NCBI GenBank assembly: GCA_031281025.1
Contig: JAITFY010000097.1
Coordinates: 1 to 64,000 of the forward strand
Length of the DNA: 64,000 nt
Origin: Treponema sp.
GTDB taxonomy: Bacteria; Spirochaetota; Spirochaetia; Treponematales; Breznakiellaceae
Reading direction: 5' to 3'
In this document: piece after piece, positions 43,643 through 52,498 of the stretch
How the letters are laid out: every line of letters begins with the position of its first letter
Position numbering within the stretch: position 1 is the first letter of the stretch
The notes under the pieces: model-generated
What the model was told of the DNA's origin: nothing
Databases searched by the model: none
Seen by the model: the letters and a program-made list of their open reading frames with translations, nothing else
Made by a program: the position numbers and the translations under genes

Positions 43643-44899
43643 ATGTCAGATTCAGTATTTTCTACATTAACAAAACTCAAAGGTAATCCGCGTGCATGTG
43701 TGTATACCGAGCCGCTTTGGGGTCTTTCCATGAATCTTTGTATGCCGTATTTATCGGTATATATGCTGGCGCTTGAATTAAGTGATACAAGGATTGGTTT
43801 TCTTGTATCAATAAATACATTGATGCAGGTGGCTTTTTCTTTTTTTGGCGGCCCCATTATTGATAAAATGGGCAGAAGAAAATCCACCTTTATTTTTGAT
43901 ATTATTGCCTGGTGTTTGCCTTCTTTAATTTGGTGGCAGGCGAAAGGTTTTTTATTTTTTTTGGCTGCGGCAATTCTTAACGGAGCCAATTCGATTACGG
44001 CAAATTCCTGGAATTGTCTTTTAATTGAAGATGCAGAAAAAAAACAGATAACTAAAATATTTTCGCTTGTTATTATTTGCGGGCATTTTTCTGCAATTTT
44101 TGCCCCAATAACTGCAGTATTAATTTCTAACCTTACGCTTGTTCCGGCAATTCGCATACTTTATCTAAACGCATTTATTTTAATGACGCTTAAAGTTATT
44201 ATCCTTTATTTTACATCAAAAGAAACAGCTATTGGAAATGTACGCTTGATTGATACCAAAGATAAAAACATTTTTCAACTTTTAGGCGGTTACCGTGATG
44301 TAGTAAAAATAATCCTGCAATCCCGCGGTATGGTATTTTCCATTTTGATTTCTGGTATTGGCTGGGTTGCGGGAATGATTAACAATACTTTCTGGCAGAT
44401 TATTGCCAATAAAAAATTGCTGGTTCCCGAAGCGATGCTTCCGCTTTTTAATGTGTTTAGATCTGTTATAGCGATTATTTTTCTTTTTTTCATTCTCCCC
44501 AGATTTCTTAAAGGTCTTTTAAAAGTCCCTCTTGTTTTTGCATTTACTTCTTTTTTTATTGGGCAGCTTTTGCTGATTCTGATACCTGTCGAAAGCGAAA
44601 TAAAATACCCGCTATTGTTAGTGTCACTTATGTTTGATGGTTTTGGTATTGGCGCTCTGGCTACATTATGTGATTCCATTATTGCAATTCATGTTAATCC
44701 CAATGAGCGTGCCAGAATTATGGCAATTCGTTTTATGTTCATCATGATTGTTTCCGCTCCCTTTGGTTTAATTGGCGGTATTCTTTCTGATATTTCCAGG
44801 AATTTGCCATTTGTATTGAATATGGTTATGCTTGCAATTGGCATTGTAATGACGCTGATTTACTATCGAAAAGAAAACGACCATTCCGCAGAACAATAA
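43643..44899 (+). CDS. Major facilitator superfamily transporter
   Basis: This 418-residue protein has about 12 hydrophobic helices. The loop 2-3 motif FFGGPIIDKMGRRKSTFIFD fits the MFS signature GxxxDxxGRR, and helices 4 and 10 have the usual motif-like Gly/Pro positions. The substrate cannot be told. It begins 9 bases after the propeller gene and lies on the same strand, so it may share the MoxR operon transcript. The stop is directly followed by an ATG, but the next gene appears to have its own promoter. Confidence 0.88.
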   Translation: MSDSVFSTLTKLKGNPRACVYTEPLWGLSMNLCMPYLSVYMLALELSDTRIGFLVSINTLMQVAFSFFGGPIIDKMGRRKSTFIFDIIAWCLPSLIWWQAKGFLFFLAAAILNGANSITANSWNCLLIEDAEKKQITKIFSLVIICGHFSAIFAPITAVLISNLTLVPAIRILYLNAFILMTLKVIILYFTSKETAIGNVRLIDTKDKNIFQLLGGYRDVVKIILQSRGMVFSILISGIGWVAGMINNTFWQIIANKKLLVPEAMLPLFNVFRSVIAIIFLFFILPRFLKGLLKVPLVFAFTSFFIGQLLLILIPVESEIKYPLLLVSLMFDGFGIGALATLCDSIIAIHVNPNERARIMAIRFMFIMIVSAPFGLIGGILSDISRNLPFVLNMVMLAIGIVMTLIYYRKENDHSAEQ

Positions 44900-44906
44900 A
44901 TGTTGC

Positions 44907-44935
44907 TTTCATTGTCATGTGTTTTATGGTATAAT
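44907..44935 (+). promoter_or_regulatory. Predicted extended -10 promoter, leaderless type
   Basis: A perfect extended -10, TGGTATAAT (44927-44935), with a weak -35 TTTCAT at 17 bases. The -10 ends 6 bases before the ATG at 44942 and no ribosome site is present. Confidence 0.55.
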
Positions 44936-44941
44936 GTATTA

Positions 44942-45598
44942 ATGAAAACAATATTTGATCAAAGATATTCAAAACTTGGGCCTATTGTTGTAAAAGCTCT
45001 TAAATCCCGCTCATTTGATGCGTTTTATTTTGATGATACCGGCGAAGCGGTAAAAAAGGTTTTATCCCTTATCCCAAAAGATCATCTTGTATCATGGGGC
45101 GGTTCCAGAACATTGGTTGATCTTGGTATTTTGGAAGAGCTCTCAAACGAAGGTTACAATCTGCTGGATAGAGATAAAGCTTCCTCTCCGGAAGAACGCA
45201 CAGAGATAATGCGCCGCTCTCTGTTATGCGACACTTATCTTTCAGGTACAAATGCCATCAGTGAGGATGGCCAGCTTGTAAACATCGACGGGTTTGGAAA
45301 CCGTGTCGCTGCAATGACTTTTGGTCCCAAACAGGTAATTGTAGTGTGCGGCATGAACAAGGTTGCCAAAACTTGCAAAGATGCTCTTGTTCGTGTTAGA
45401 ACAACTGCCGCTCCCTTAAACATACAGCGGTTCCCAAATCTTAAAACCCCCTGCAGCGAAACAGGTACCTGTGCCGATATACAAGACAGCCGCTGTCTTG
45501 GCGCCGACACAATCTGTTCGTTTTTTGTAACCACACGGTTTTGCAAACCAGCAGGGCGGATAAAAGTGATTTTGATTGGCAAAGATTTGGGATTGTAG
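44942..45598 (+). CDS. LutC/YkgG-like lactate utilisation family protein
   Basis: This 218-residue protein of the LutC/YkgG (DUF162) fold has DDTGEAVKKVLSLIPKDHLVSWGGSRTLVDLGILEEL, GTNAISEDGQLVNIDGFGNRVAAMTFGPKQVIVVCGMNKVA. The C-terminal part holds several Cys (PCSETGTCADIQDSRCLGADTICSF), which could bind an iron-sulphur cluster or zinc. LutA and LutB are not nearby. Start is the ATG at 44942 after an extended -10; a longer frame begins right at the MFS stop but has no ribosome site. Confidence 0.85.
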   Translation: MKTIFDQRYSKLGPIVVKALKSRSFDAFYFDDTGEAVKKVLSLIPKDHLVSWGGSRTLVDLGILEELSNEGYNLLDRDKASSPEERTEIMRRSLLCDTYLSGTNAISEDGQLVNIDGFGNRVAAMTFGPKQVIVVCGMNKVAKTCKDALVRVRTTAAPLNIQRFPNLKTPCSETGTCADIQDSRCLGADTICSFFVTTRFCKPAGRIKVILIGKDLGL

Positions 45599-45618
45599 AA
45601 AGGTAAATAACAAAAGCC

Positions 45619-46272
45619 ATGAAGTACCAAATTATTTATGCCGATCCGCCATGGAAATATTTATGGGGAACAGGAAAAAACGGCGGAAACTTTGCTCCAG
45701 AAAAGCATTATGAAACCATGACAACAGACGAGATTTGCAATCTTAATGTAAAACAAATGCGTGACAAAAACTGTGCATTGTTTTTATGGGCAACCATGCC
45801 TGCATTGCCGGATGCTTTTAAAGTTATGGATGCATGGGGATTTAAATATAAGACATGCGCTTTTTCTTGGGTAAAAATAAAAAAGGACGGATTACCCCTG
45901 CATGGAATGGGGAGTTATACCAAATCAAATATCGAAATATGTCTTTTGGGTAAACGCGGACATATAAAATCGGTTGACAAAACCGTACCACAAATTGTTA
46001 TGCACCCAAGATTGGGACATTCAATAAAACCCCCTGTTATCCGTGACAGGATAGTGCAGCTTTTTGGTAATCTAAAGCGCATCGAACTTTTTAGCAGACA
46101 GATAACTCCCGGATGGGATGCCGCCGGTTTTGGCATCGATGGAATATCATTACAGGAAAAAATCGACATTCTGATACAAGAAGATGAAAACTCATATTCT
46201 GACAGAATCAAAAAACAAGATGAAGTAATTCATGCAAAAAAAACTTCTGAAATGTCATTGTTTACAACATAA
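45619..46272 (+). CDS. MT-A70 family DNA N6-adenine methyltransferase (solitary)
   Basis: This 217-residue methyltransferase has the catalytic DPPW motif at residues 9-12 (YADPPWKY), an ALFLWATMPALPDAFKVMDAWGF block, and a C-terminal RIVQLFGNLKRIELFSRQITPGWDAAG that closes the SAM pocket. MT-A70 enzymes methylate adenine in DNA or RNA; bacterial copies are often phage-borne. No nuclease is encoded nearby. A charged tail (DSYSDRIKKQDEV-type) is extra. A strong stem-loop terminator follows 8 bases after the stop. Confidence 0.9.
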   Translation: MKYQIIYADPPWKYLWGTGKNGGNFAPEKHYETMTTDEICNLNVKQMRDKNCALFLWATMPALPDAFKVMDAWGFKYKTCAFSWVKIKKDGLPLHGMGSYTKSNIEICLLGKRGHIKSVDKTVPQIVMHPRLGHSIKPPVIRDRIVQLFGNLKRIELFSRQITPGWDAAGFGIDGISLQEKIDILIQEDENSYSDRIKKQDEVIHAKKTSEMSLFTT

Positions 46273-46280
46273 CAAATTCC

Positions 46281-46319
46281 AAATACATGCCAAAATAAAC
46301 TATTCTGGCATGTATTTTT
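46281..46319 (+). terminator. Rho-independent-type terminator after the MT-A70 gene
   Basis: A perfect 12-base stem (AAATACATGCCA with TGGCATGTATTT) around a 13-base loop runs into a T-run. It lies tail to tail with hsp20 and may act for both. Confidence 0.75.
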
Positions 46320-46321
46320 GT

Positions 46322-46780
46322 TTATGCCGCATTGATCGTTATTGCTTTCTTTTGTGCTTCCGTACGTTTTTTAATTTCCAAACAGAGGATGCCGTTTTTG
46401 AAAGACGCATTAATCGCTTCTGGATTGGCATTTTTTGGTAACCTGAAAGTGCGGCTGAAAGAACAGAGACGCCGTTCCTTGATTAAAAAAACGCCCTGTT
46501 TTTCGTCAATCTTTTTCTCTTCTTGCTTATCCATTTCTTGTTTGGAAGCAATGATCAGATTTGAATCGTCCATGTGAACATCGATGTCTTTTTCATCATA
46601 ACCGGGCAATTCCATTTCCAAAACATAAGCGCCGTCAATTTCCCGGACATCTACCACAGGCATGTGGTTAAACATTCTTGTTGCCGGCGGAAGCAGCGAG
46701 TCCAAAGACTCAAGGCAGTTGCCAAACTCATTCATGATGTTTTGAATTGTGTTTGGGCGATAAAACGTTAAAGTTTTCAT
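46322..46780 (-). CDS. Hsp20/alpha-crystallin small heat-shock protein
   Basis: This is a 152-residue cytosolic ATP-independent chaperone that holds unfolding proteins. The alpha-crystallin domain runs from VDVREIDGAYVLEMELPGYDEKDIDVHMDDSNLII to the conserved end FRLPKNANPEAINASFKNGILCLEIKKR (with the A-x-x-x-n-G-v-L pattern). An EMDKQEEKKIDEKQG loop is longer and more charged than usual. I chose the ATG at 46780 because AGGA lies 8 bases upstream; a frame from 46855 is open but unsupported. Two GGAAC/GTTC inverted sites upstream may be operators. Confidence 0.94.
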   Translation of the reverse strand: MKTLTFYRPNTIQNIMNEFGNCLESLDSLLPPATRMFNHMPVVDVREIDGAYVLEMELPGYDEKDIDVHMDDSNLIIASKQEMDKQEEKKIDEKQGVFLIKERRLCSFSRTFRLPKNANPEAINASFKNGILCLEIKKRTEAQKKAITINAA

Positions 46781-46808
46781 GGTTTTTTCCTTATCCAACG
46801 GGATTATT

Positions 46809-46835
46809 GGAACGATGTTCCTGGAACTACGTTCT
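46809..46835. promoter_or_regulatory. Two tandem GGAAC-N3-GTTC dyads upstream of hsp20
   Basis: GGAACGATGTTCC (perfect 5+3+5) at 46809-46821 and GGAACTACGTTCT at 46823-46835 are repeated at a 14-base interval, 30-55 bases before the start codon. The spacing suggests side-by-side binding of a dimeric regulator. No CIRCE element is seen. The rest of the 46781-47059 interval shows nothing recognisable. Confidence 0.45.
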
Positions 46836-47059
46836 TTGCAGTATTTCCGGTTCAACGAACCAGCCCCCTTTCGGCGGGAAACTGCTTGTCCTCGTCGACA
46901 CAGATATATTAGCAGGAATTATGCCAAGTTATTTATCCGCAAACACCTCTAAAACAGGTTATTTTACATGCTTTTTTGAATACAGGTGTCTAAAAACTGA
47001 TAGAAAAAATATTTTCTGGTAATAATGATACATAGAGCGTAAAAATACTTTAAATTGGG

Positions 47060-47644
47060 TCAATTTGATACAATAGCAAAAAACCTCTCTATCTCGCGCA
47101 TTTTTTCTTCCGTATACTCACGTCCAGAATCGATTTTTTCAATTTCAAAATGTTTGCTTACTTCAAAACCACATACTTCAAGTGTGTTTTTGATAAACGC
47201 TCCCCGGACTGGGTTTTGCAGATAGTCGTTAAAAAATACTGAAGGCACAGACATTGTGGTGATAACAACGGCTTTCTTCCCTGTGATAAGGCCGGACAAT
47301 GAACCGTCTTCCGCCAAGGTATATGCCCAGCCCGGCAATAACACCTTGTCCCAAAAACCCTTTAAAATGGCGGGCATATTTCCCCACCAAACCGGAAACA
47401 GGATTACCAGCATATCTGCATTTGTTATCATCTTTTTATATTTTTCTACCAGCTTGTCTGTGGTTTTCCCTTTGCTCCACAGTTTTAGATCATCCGTATA
47501 CATAACCGGATCAAACTTATCATTGATAAGATCGATTGTTTCCACCGTGTGGCCTTTGCCGGTAAGAACTTTACGGATCATTGCTGCCGCATTTGTATTG
47601 AAGCTTTCCCTGTAAGGATGGCTTTCGATTATGAGAAACTGCAT
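47060..47644 (-). CDS. Flavodoxin-fold NAD(P)H dehydrogenase (quinone) / MdaB-KefF-like
   Basis: This 194-residue FMN- or FAD-dependent oxidoreductase is marked by ESHPYRESFNTNAAAMI, LVILFPVWWGNMPAILKGFWDKVLLPGWAY and ITTMSVPS, as in the NQO1/MdaB group. It likely carries out two-electron reduction of quinones or other oxidants, protecting an anaerobe from oxidative stress. A GGAG lies 7 bases before the ATG. It lies upstream of hsp20 on the same strand with a 279-base gap and downstream of the GH13 gene. Confidence 0.92.
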   Translation of the reverse strand: MQFLIIESHPYRESFNTNAAAMIRKVLTGKGHTVETIDLINDKFDPVMYTDDLKLWSKGKTTDKLVEKYKKMITNADMLVILFPVWWGNMPAILKGFWDKVLLPGWAYTLAEDGSLSGLITGKKAVVITTMSVPSVFFNDYLQNPVRGAFIKNTLEVCGFEVSKHFEIEKIDSGREYTEEKMREIERFFAIVSN

Positions 47645-47674
47645 TTTTCTGCTCCTTATTTAACCAATGGATTA

Positions 47675-50600
47675 TTATTTTCGTTTGGCTTTTTGTTCTT
47701 TGGTTTTTACAGGTTTAACTGTTAAAACATCCAGAAAATAATCAAACCGGTAATTCGACTTTTCTTTTGCTATAGTAAGAATATCGTAAATACCTGTAAT
47801 GTGGTCAAGCTGTTCTTTAAAGGGAATTTCGGTGGCGCTTTTTACCATGAACAATAACAATGAATAAAAGAGCGCGTCTTCAAACCCTTCTTTGTTAAAC
47901 CATGCGACATCATCAAAAATGTTGATGCCTAAAATACGCCGGAAATCTTCTTCGTTGTAATTTGCATAGATAACCTGGATGGCAAACTCTGCTGCATTTC
48001 CTGTCCATTTAATTTTTGCATGAGCCGGAGTTGCAGCGCTAGCTTTGCTTGTACTGCGGCTTAAGACAGCCTTTACGATGTCCGTTATTCGCCATGCTTC
48101 CTGCTGGGAAGCGCCAAAACTGCGGTAGGTTTCCTGTAATTTGCGTCCAAAATCCCAATGGTTAAAAGCCAGGTCTACTGCATGGTTACCTGTTGCTTCC
48201 TTTCCAATAATCAAAGGCAGCAGTGAAAGTACGCCGTAACTGATAATTACCGAATAGATCAGCGGCTCTTTTAAAACACAATCTGCAAAAAACGCATGAC
48301 GCGTAACTTCAGGAGTATTCTTTAATACATCCTTAAATTTACTTAATCTGGTTAAAAATACTTCGAATTCTTTCCAAATTACTGCTTTGTCAACCGGCTT
48401 AAATGAACTGGTTTGATTCTTTGATGCAGTTGGACTACTTGCATCCAGAATGCTTGCAGTCCATTTTTCATAAGCGCCGTCTGCGCCAGCGATAAAATGA
48501 GCGGCGGTTTCTATAAATGTTTCGATGGGTTCTTTAAAAGACGTAAGCTCTGTTTGTTTTGACAATTCTGTAAACCGGTAGTAAAGTTCCCCAAGGAAAA
48601 TGTCTTTAATTGCGGCTAACGGATCGGGGACACCTCTGCCGTTTAAATCATTGTTTAACCTTGCCCAGCGCGTGTTAAAACCCGAAGTTTCCGGTACATC
48701 GTCTTCAACTTCGTGAATGTCCAGGAAAACTTGTGTTTCATAACCTTTTAAACCAACAAAAAAACCTTTTTCGCAAATTTCTTTTGATGAGCGGATGAAC
48801 CACAGGTTTGATTTTTGTTCGCGTAACAGGGTAAAGTAGTGGTTTTCGCCGTGGATAGCGAGCGCTTCGGAGAGAGTGTCTTTATATGTTGAGCCGTCTT
48901 GCTGCGGAATTGCAGGATCACTCATTCTAATCCAGCCTGATGTTTCATAGTAGGAATTATTGTAAAAAATTAACGCTTTTTCTTCGCGTCCGTTTATCCA
49001 GGCGCGGTTTGAATAGGCAAATACATTTTCGTTTACCGAATCGCTGCAAAAAAGATCAAAAATCCTAAAGTCAGCGCTGCCGGAAAAAAGTGCGCGGCGT
49101 TTTGTCAACGGGAAAATTTCGTGTTCGTGACGATCTATCAGATAGCCGTCCGGCATTTCTTCGCGGTAGGAACGGCGGTATTCCATTCCGTATTTTTCTT
49201 CGTACCCTTCGATTTGGCCATGTCCAAACATGGGCAATCCCGGCATCGTTACAAGCAGCGTACAGATACCAAAGTACTTGTCGCCCTTGCCAAATTGCAT
49301 GGCGGCAGTTTCTTCATCGGGGTTGTTCATAAAGTTGACAAATCTTTTAAGAATTTCCGGATCGAATTCCAAAGTGTTTTTAATGGTAGCGCGGTATTTA
49401 TCGTTCTCTTCGTTTTTAAGCATGTTCATAAATGCCGAGTTATAGACACGGTGCATCCCAAGTGTGCGTACAAAGTAACCTTCCATCATCCAGAAAGCTT
49501 CGGCGAGTAATAGGGAGTTTGGCGCTTCCACCGCGCAGCGATCAACTACTTCACGCCAGAACTCGTTGGGAATGCGGCGGTTAAACTCTTCGGTGGAGAT
49601 TGCGTGTTCCGCGCGGCTGGCAATGGCGCCGCCCGTTCCCGGAGCGGGGTACCAAAGCCGCTGGATATGCCGCTTTGCCATCGTCATGGCGGCATCAAAA
49701 CGTACAATCGAAAATTGCTGGCACACGCCAATTATCGTGCGAATCACTGCCTCGCGCGCTTCGGGGTTAAGAAAGTCAATCTGCGCTGTATCATTCCACG
49801 GCATCGATGTACCGTCGTTGCCGTGGTAAATGTAACGTGTCTCTCCGGTAAGGTTATCAACACGTTTAAAAACAACTGCAGCATCGCTGCGTGAAAAGTA
49901 GTGCTCCTCGATTTGAACGGTAATATCGCCGCGGCTTGAAAGGTTACCGCAGTTGTAATTGTAAGCGGGAAACGGCGGATACGAAAGCTGGAGGAATCGA
50001 TCGGGGTGTTCGATAATCCAGCGGCTGTCGAGGCCTGTGTGGTTTGGCACCATGTCAGAGCCAAGCCGGATTCCCCTTAACATACAACGTTCGCGCAGAT
50101 TGGAAAGAGCGCCCCAACCGCCCAATTCAGTTGCGATATCGTAATCGTAAAGGCTGTAAGCGGAAGCTGCCGCTTCGGGGTTGCCTGTCCACTGTTTAAT
50201 TGTTTTACTCGCCTGGCTTCGTTCCCACAGTCCGATAAGCCACAACCCGGTAAAACCGCGTCGCGCCAATTCATCAAGCTCTTCATCTGGGATTTGGTCA
50301 AGGCGGGAAATTTCCCTATTGTACTTTTGCGAAAGCTGATATAACCAAACAAGCGTGCTTTTTGCCATCAATACTGTTTTGGGCATCCAGTCCTGATCGG
50401 GGCTGAAGCGTTCATATTCATCGAGCCCTGCAAAACTCATCACTTGGGTAGGGCCTGGCCCAAAAAAACCTGGTTTGGTTTCTTCACTGATAACATCGAC
50501 GCTCATGAGCAGACGGGCTATAAACCTGGAAACAAGAAGCCCCCAGTTTTTTTGCATGTACTCAAGCTGTCCAAGAAGAGAGTTTGGAGAAGCAAGAGCG

Positions 50601-51292
50601 GGAGCGCGAAGGAAATCCCAAAGGCTCATGCCTTCGGGGCCAAAAGCCGGCAATCCCTTAAAATGCGCTTTAATTTCTTCGATTGCATCAGGATAAACTG
50701 TCTTGCCGGAAAGTTCTTTATCGTCAAATAAAAATTTGAATTGTTCAAAAGCAGGATTTAAGTTTGAAAGTGAAAGAAACAGTGTTTCTTCGATTGATAA
50801 AGCGCGGCAGCTTACGCCGTCTTCTGTATTGTTTAGATATTGCTCAACAGTTTTTTCGTTTTTGTAAACATCCCGCGGCGGAAATTGAACCGAAAAAGCA
50901 TTCAAAAGGCCGTCGGTTTTGTCTTTGCCAAGATTAGTATCTAACCTGTTAAGCGCAGTTTCAAAAATATCGTCCTGAACCTGCGCCTGATAAAGAGCGA
51001 CCACGTAATGGAGAATTTCATCGATTAACCCCATCGCGTAAAGGTCTCCAGCTTTAATAAACTTTTCGGGGTGTGCGGGGTCTTGTTTTGCGTTGAACTT
51101 TGCCGTCAATTCCCTGCACTGTTTAAGATCGATAAGAGCGACATTGCCTGACAAGGAAAAAAGACTGTCCTTTAAGCTATGCTCAAGACGGACATCACGG
51201 TTGATGTGAAATTCCATATATGCTGTGCGAATTTTAGTCTGGAGGGATTGTTGTTTTTCCAGCTTGGTCAATGTAATTGGAATTTTTATCAT
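47675..51292 (-). CDS. Large GH13-family protein with atypical region IV
   Basis: This 1205-residue cytoplasmic protein (no signal peptide) has an N-terminal, mostly helical region of about 340 residues that I do not recognise. It is followed by a GH13 (alpha-amylase) barrel: region I DMVPNHTG, region II IVRFDAAMTMAKRH with nucleophile Asp533, region III LLLAEAFWMMEG with acid/base Glu598, and region IV FMNNPDEETA with Asp659. The His normally before this Asp is Pro, as in GlgE-like enzymes, so a transferase or phosphate-linked reaction is possible. About 350 C-terminal residues are also unassigned. AGGAG lies 13 bases before the ATG. Substrate is presumably an alpha-glucan. Confidence 0.85.
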   Translation of the reverse strand: MIKIPITLTKLEKQQSLQTKIRTAYMEFHINRDVRLEHSLKDSLFSLSGNVALIDLKQCRELTAKFNAKQDPAHPEKFIKAGDLYAMGLIDEILHYVVALYQAQVQDDIFETALNRLDTNLGKDKTDGLLNAFSVQFPPRDVYKNEKTVEQYLNNTEDGVSCRALSIEETLFLSLSNLNPAFEQFKFLFDDKELSGKTVYPDAIEEIKAHFKGLPAFGPEGMSLWDFLRAPALASPNSLLGQLEYMQKNWGLLVSRFIARLLMSVDVISEETKPGFFGPGPTQVMSFAGLDEYERFSPDQDWMPKTVLMAKSTLVWLYQLSQKYNREISRLDQIPDEELDELARRGFTGLWLIGLWERSQASKTIKQWTGNPEAAASAYSLYDYDIATELGGWGALSNLRERCMLRGIRLGSDMVPNHTGLDSRWIIEHPDRFLQLSYPPFPAYNYNCGNLSSRGDITVQIEEHYFSRSDAAVVFKRVDNLTGETRYIYHGNDGTSMPWNDTAQIDFLNPEAREAVIRTIIGVCQQFSIVRFDAAMTMAKRHIQRLWYPAPGTGGAIASRAEHAISTEEFNRRIPNEFWREVVDRCAVEAPNSLLLAEAFWMMEGYFVRTLGMHRVYNSAFMNMLKNEENDKYRATIKNTLEFDPEILKRFVNFMNNPDEETAAMQFGKGDKYFGICTLLVTMPGLPMFGHGQIEGYEEKYGMEYRRSYREEMPDGYLIDRHEHEIFPLTKRRALFSGSADFRIFDLFCSDSVNENVFAYSNRAWINGREEKALIFYNNSYYETSGWIRMSDPAIPQQDGSTYKDTLSEALAIHGENHYFTLLREQKSNLWFIRSSKEICEKGFFVGLKGYETQVFLDIHEVEDDVPETSGFNTRWARLNNDLNGRGVPDPLAAIKDIFLGELYYRFTELSKQTELTSFKEPIETFIETAAHFIAGADGAYEKWTASILDASSPTASKNQTSSFKPVDKAVIWKEFEVFLTRLSKFKDVLKNTPEVTRHAFFADCVLKEPLIYSVIISYGVLSLLPLIIGKEATGNHAVDLAFNHWDFGRKLQETYRSFGASQQEAWRITDIVKAVLSRSTSKASAATPAHAKIKWTGNAAEFAIQVIYANYNEEDFRRILGINIFDDVAWFNKEGFEDALFYSLLLFMVKSATEIPFKEQLDHITGIYDILTIAKEKSNYRFDYFLDVLTVKPVKTKEQKAKRK

Positions 51293-51375
51293 GATATGGA
51301 CACTCCTATATTGCTAGCTTGATTATACATGGTAAAGGGGCAGTTGTCACCAGTCACTTCTTGGTACCCAGCACC

Positions 51376-51404
51376 TTGTGAAAATCATTAAAACAAACCA
51401 TAAT
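51376..51404 (+). promoter_or_regulatory. Predicted promoter, leaderless type (gpsA)
   Basis: TTGTGA, 17 bases, CATAAT, then 5 bases to the ATG at 51410. No ribosome site is present. Confidence 0.5.
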
Positions 51405-51409
51405 AAGAT

Positions 51410-52474
51410 ATGGATTTTCAAATTGCAATTTTAGGAGCAGGCGCCTGGGGAACAGCAATTGCAAAAGTAATTGCCGAAAAAAAGAAAAATGTTATTATCT
51501 GGAGTTATGAAACTGATGTAAGGGATGATATTAACCAAAAAAAGGAAAATATCAGGTATTTACCCGGCGTAAAATTGCCAGAAACATTAAAAGCAACTTC
51601 GGATATAGAAGAAGCCGCCGAAGGGAAGCAATTCCTGATTTATGCAGTTCCGTCATTATTCCTTCTTGATACGTTAAAAAAAACACTTGCGGTAAATTCT
51701 ATACGGGAAGGTAAAACCACCATCGCAGTGATAACAAAAGGTTTCCTTCAAGGCGAAAACGGTCCGCGTATGATTGTAGAAACTATGGAAGATTATCTGC
51801 CAGGGTTTTTCCGGCAATCGCTTGTTTATATTTCCGGTCCCAGCCATGCGGAAGAAGTTTCTGACGGGAAAATAACCGGCCTTATTGCAGCCAGTGAAAA
51901 TGCCAAAAATGCCATTCGCTTTAGGAATTTACTAAAGAGTCCCCGCCTTTTGGTCTATTCGTCTTTGGATGTTCGTGGAGTACAGGTAGCAGCTGCGGCA
52001 AAAAACGTTATTGCCATAGCGTTTGGAATGCTGGATGCCATAAAAGATTCTGGAAAAGCCGATATGTTTGGCGATGGGACAGAATCTCTTCTGTTGGCGG
52101 CAGGGCTTAACGAAATACAGCTTCTTGGCAAAGCGTTAGGCGCAACACACGCCGAAACTTTTACTTCAATTTCCGGAATTGGCGATTTGGATGTTACCTG
52201 CCGTTCGGTACTTGGAAGAAACCGCCGCTTTGGCAGGGAAATAATCGATAAAGACATTCTGGAACCTTATAAAGATATAGAAGACCTTTTGGAGCGCATT
52301 GGAGAAATAGGTTATATGCCGGAAGGCATTGCTGCAGCAAAATATATACGGATACTTGCAGAGAAGCATAATTTAAAAATGCCTGTTTCGGTTGGTTTGT
52401 GTAAAATTTTAAACCGCGAGCTGGAGCCAATCGAATTTTGCGGAAACCTTTTATTTGATTGGGGCATTAAGTAA
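51410..52474 (+). CDS. gpsA: NAD(P)-dependent glycerol-3-phosphate dehydrogenase
   Basis: This 354-residue enzyme reduces dihydroxyacetone phosphate to sn-glycerol-3-phosphate for phospholipid synthesis. Visible motifs: ILGAGAWGTAIAKVIAE (dinucleotide loop), YISGPSHAEEV, AAAKNVIAIAFGMLDAI with the catalytic Lys, and ISGIGDLDVTCRS. Length is within the usual range. It lacks a ribosome site but has a short-spaced promoter, and ffh follows 24 bases after the stop with its own GGAG. Confidence 0.96.
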   Translation: MDFQIAILGAGAWGTAIAKVIAEKKKNVIIWSYETDVRDDINQKKENIRYLPGVKLPETLKATSDIEEAAEGKQFLIYAVPSLFLLDTLKKTLAVNSIREGKTTIAVITKGFLQGENGPRMIVETMEDYLPGFFRQSLVYISGPSHAEEVSDGKITGLIAASENAKNAIRFRNLLKSPRLLVYSSLDVRGVQVAAAAKNVIAIAFGMLDAIKDSGKADMFGDGTESLLLAAGLNEIQLLGKALGATHAETFTSISGIGDLDVTCRSVLGRNRRFGREIIDKDILEPYKDIEDLLERIGEIGYMPEGIAAAKYIRILAEKHNLKMPVSVGLCKILNRELEPIEFCGNLLFDWGIK

Positions 52475-52498
52475 ATAAAACCATAAACGGAGATAAAA

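Noticed and set aside
46860-47022. Small open frame between hsp20 and the oxidoreductase
   Set aside because: No ribosome site, no recognisable domain and it overlaps the hsp20 control region.
46781-47059. CIRCE/HrcA operator before hsp20
   Set aside because: No TTAGCACTC-N9-GAGTGCTAA-like sequence is present; only GGAAC dyads are seen.
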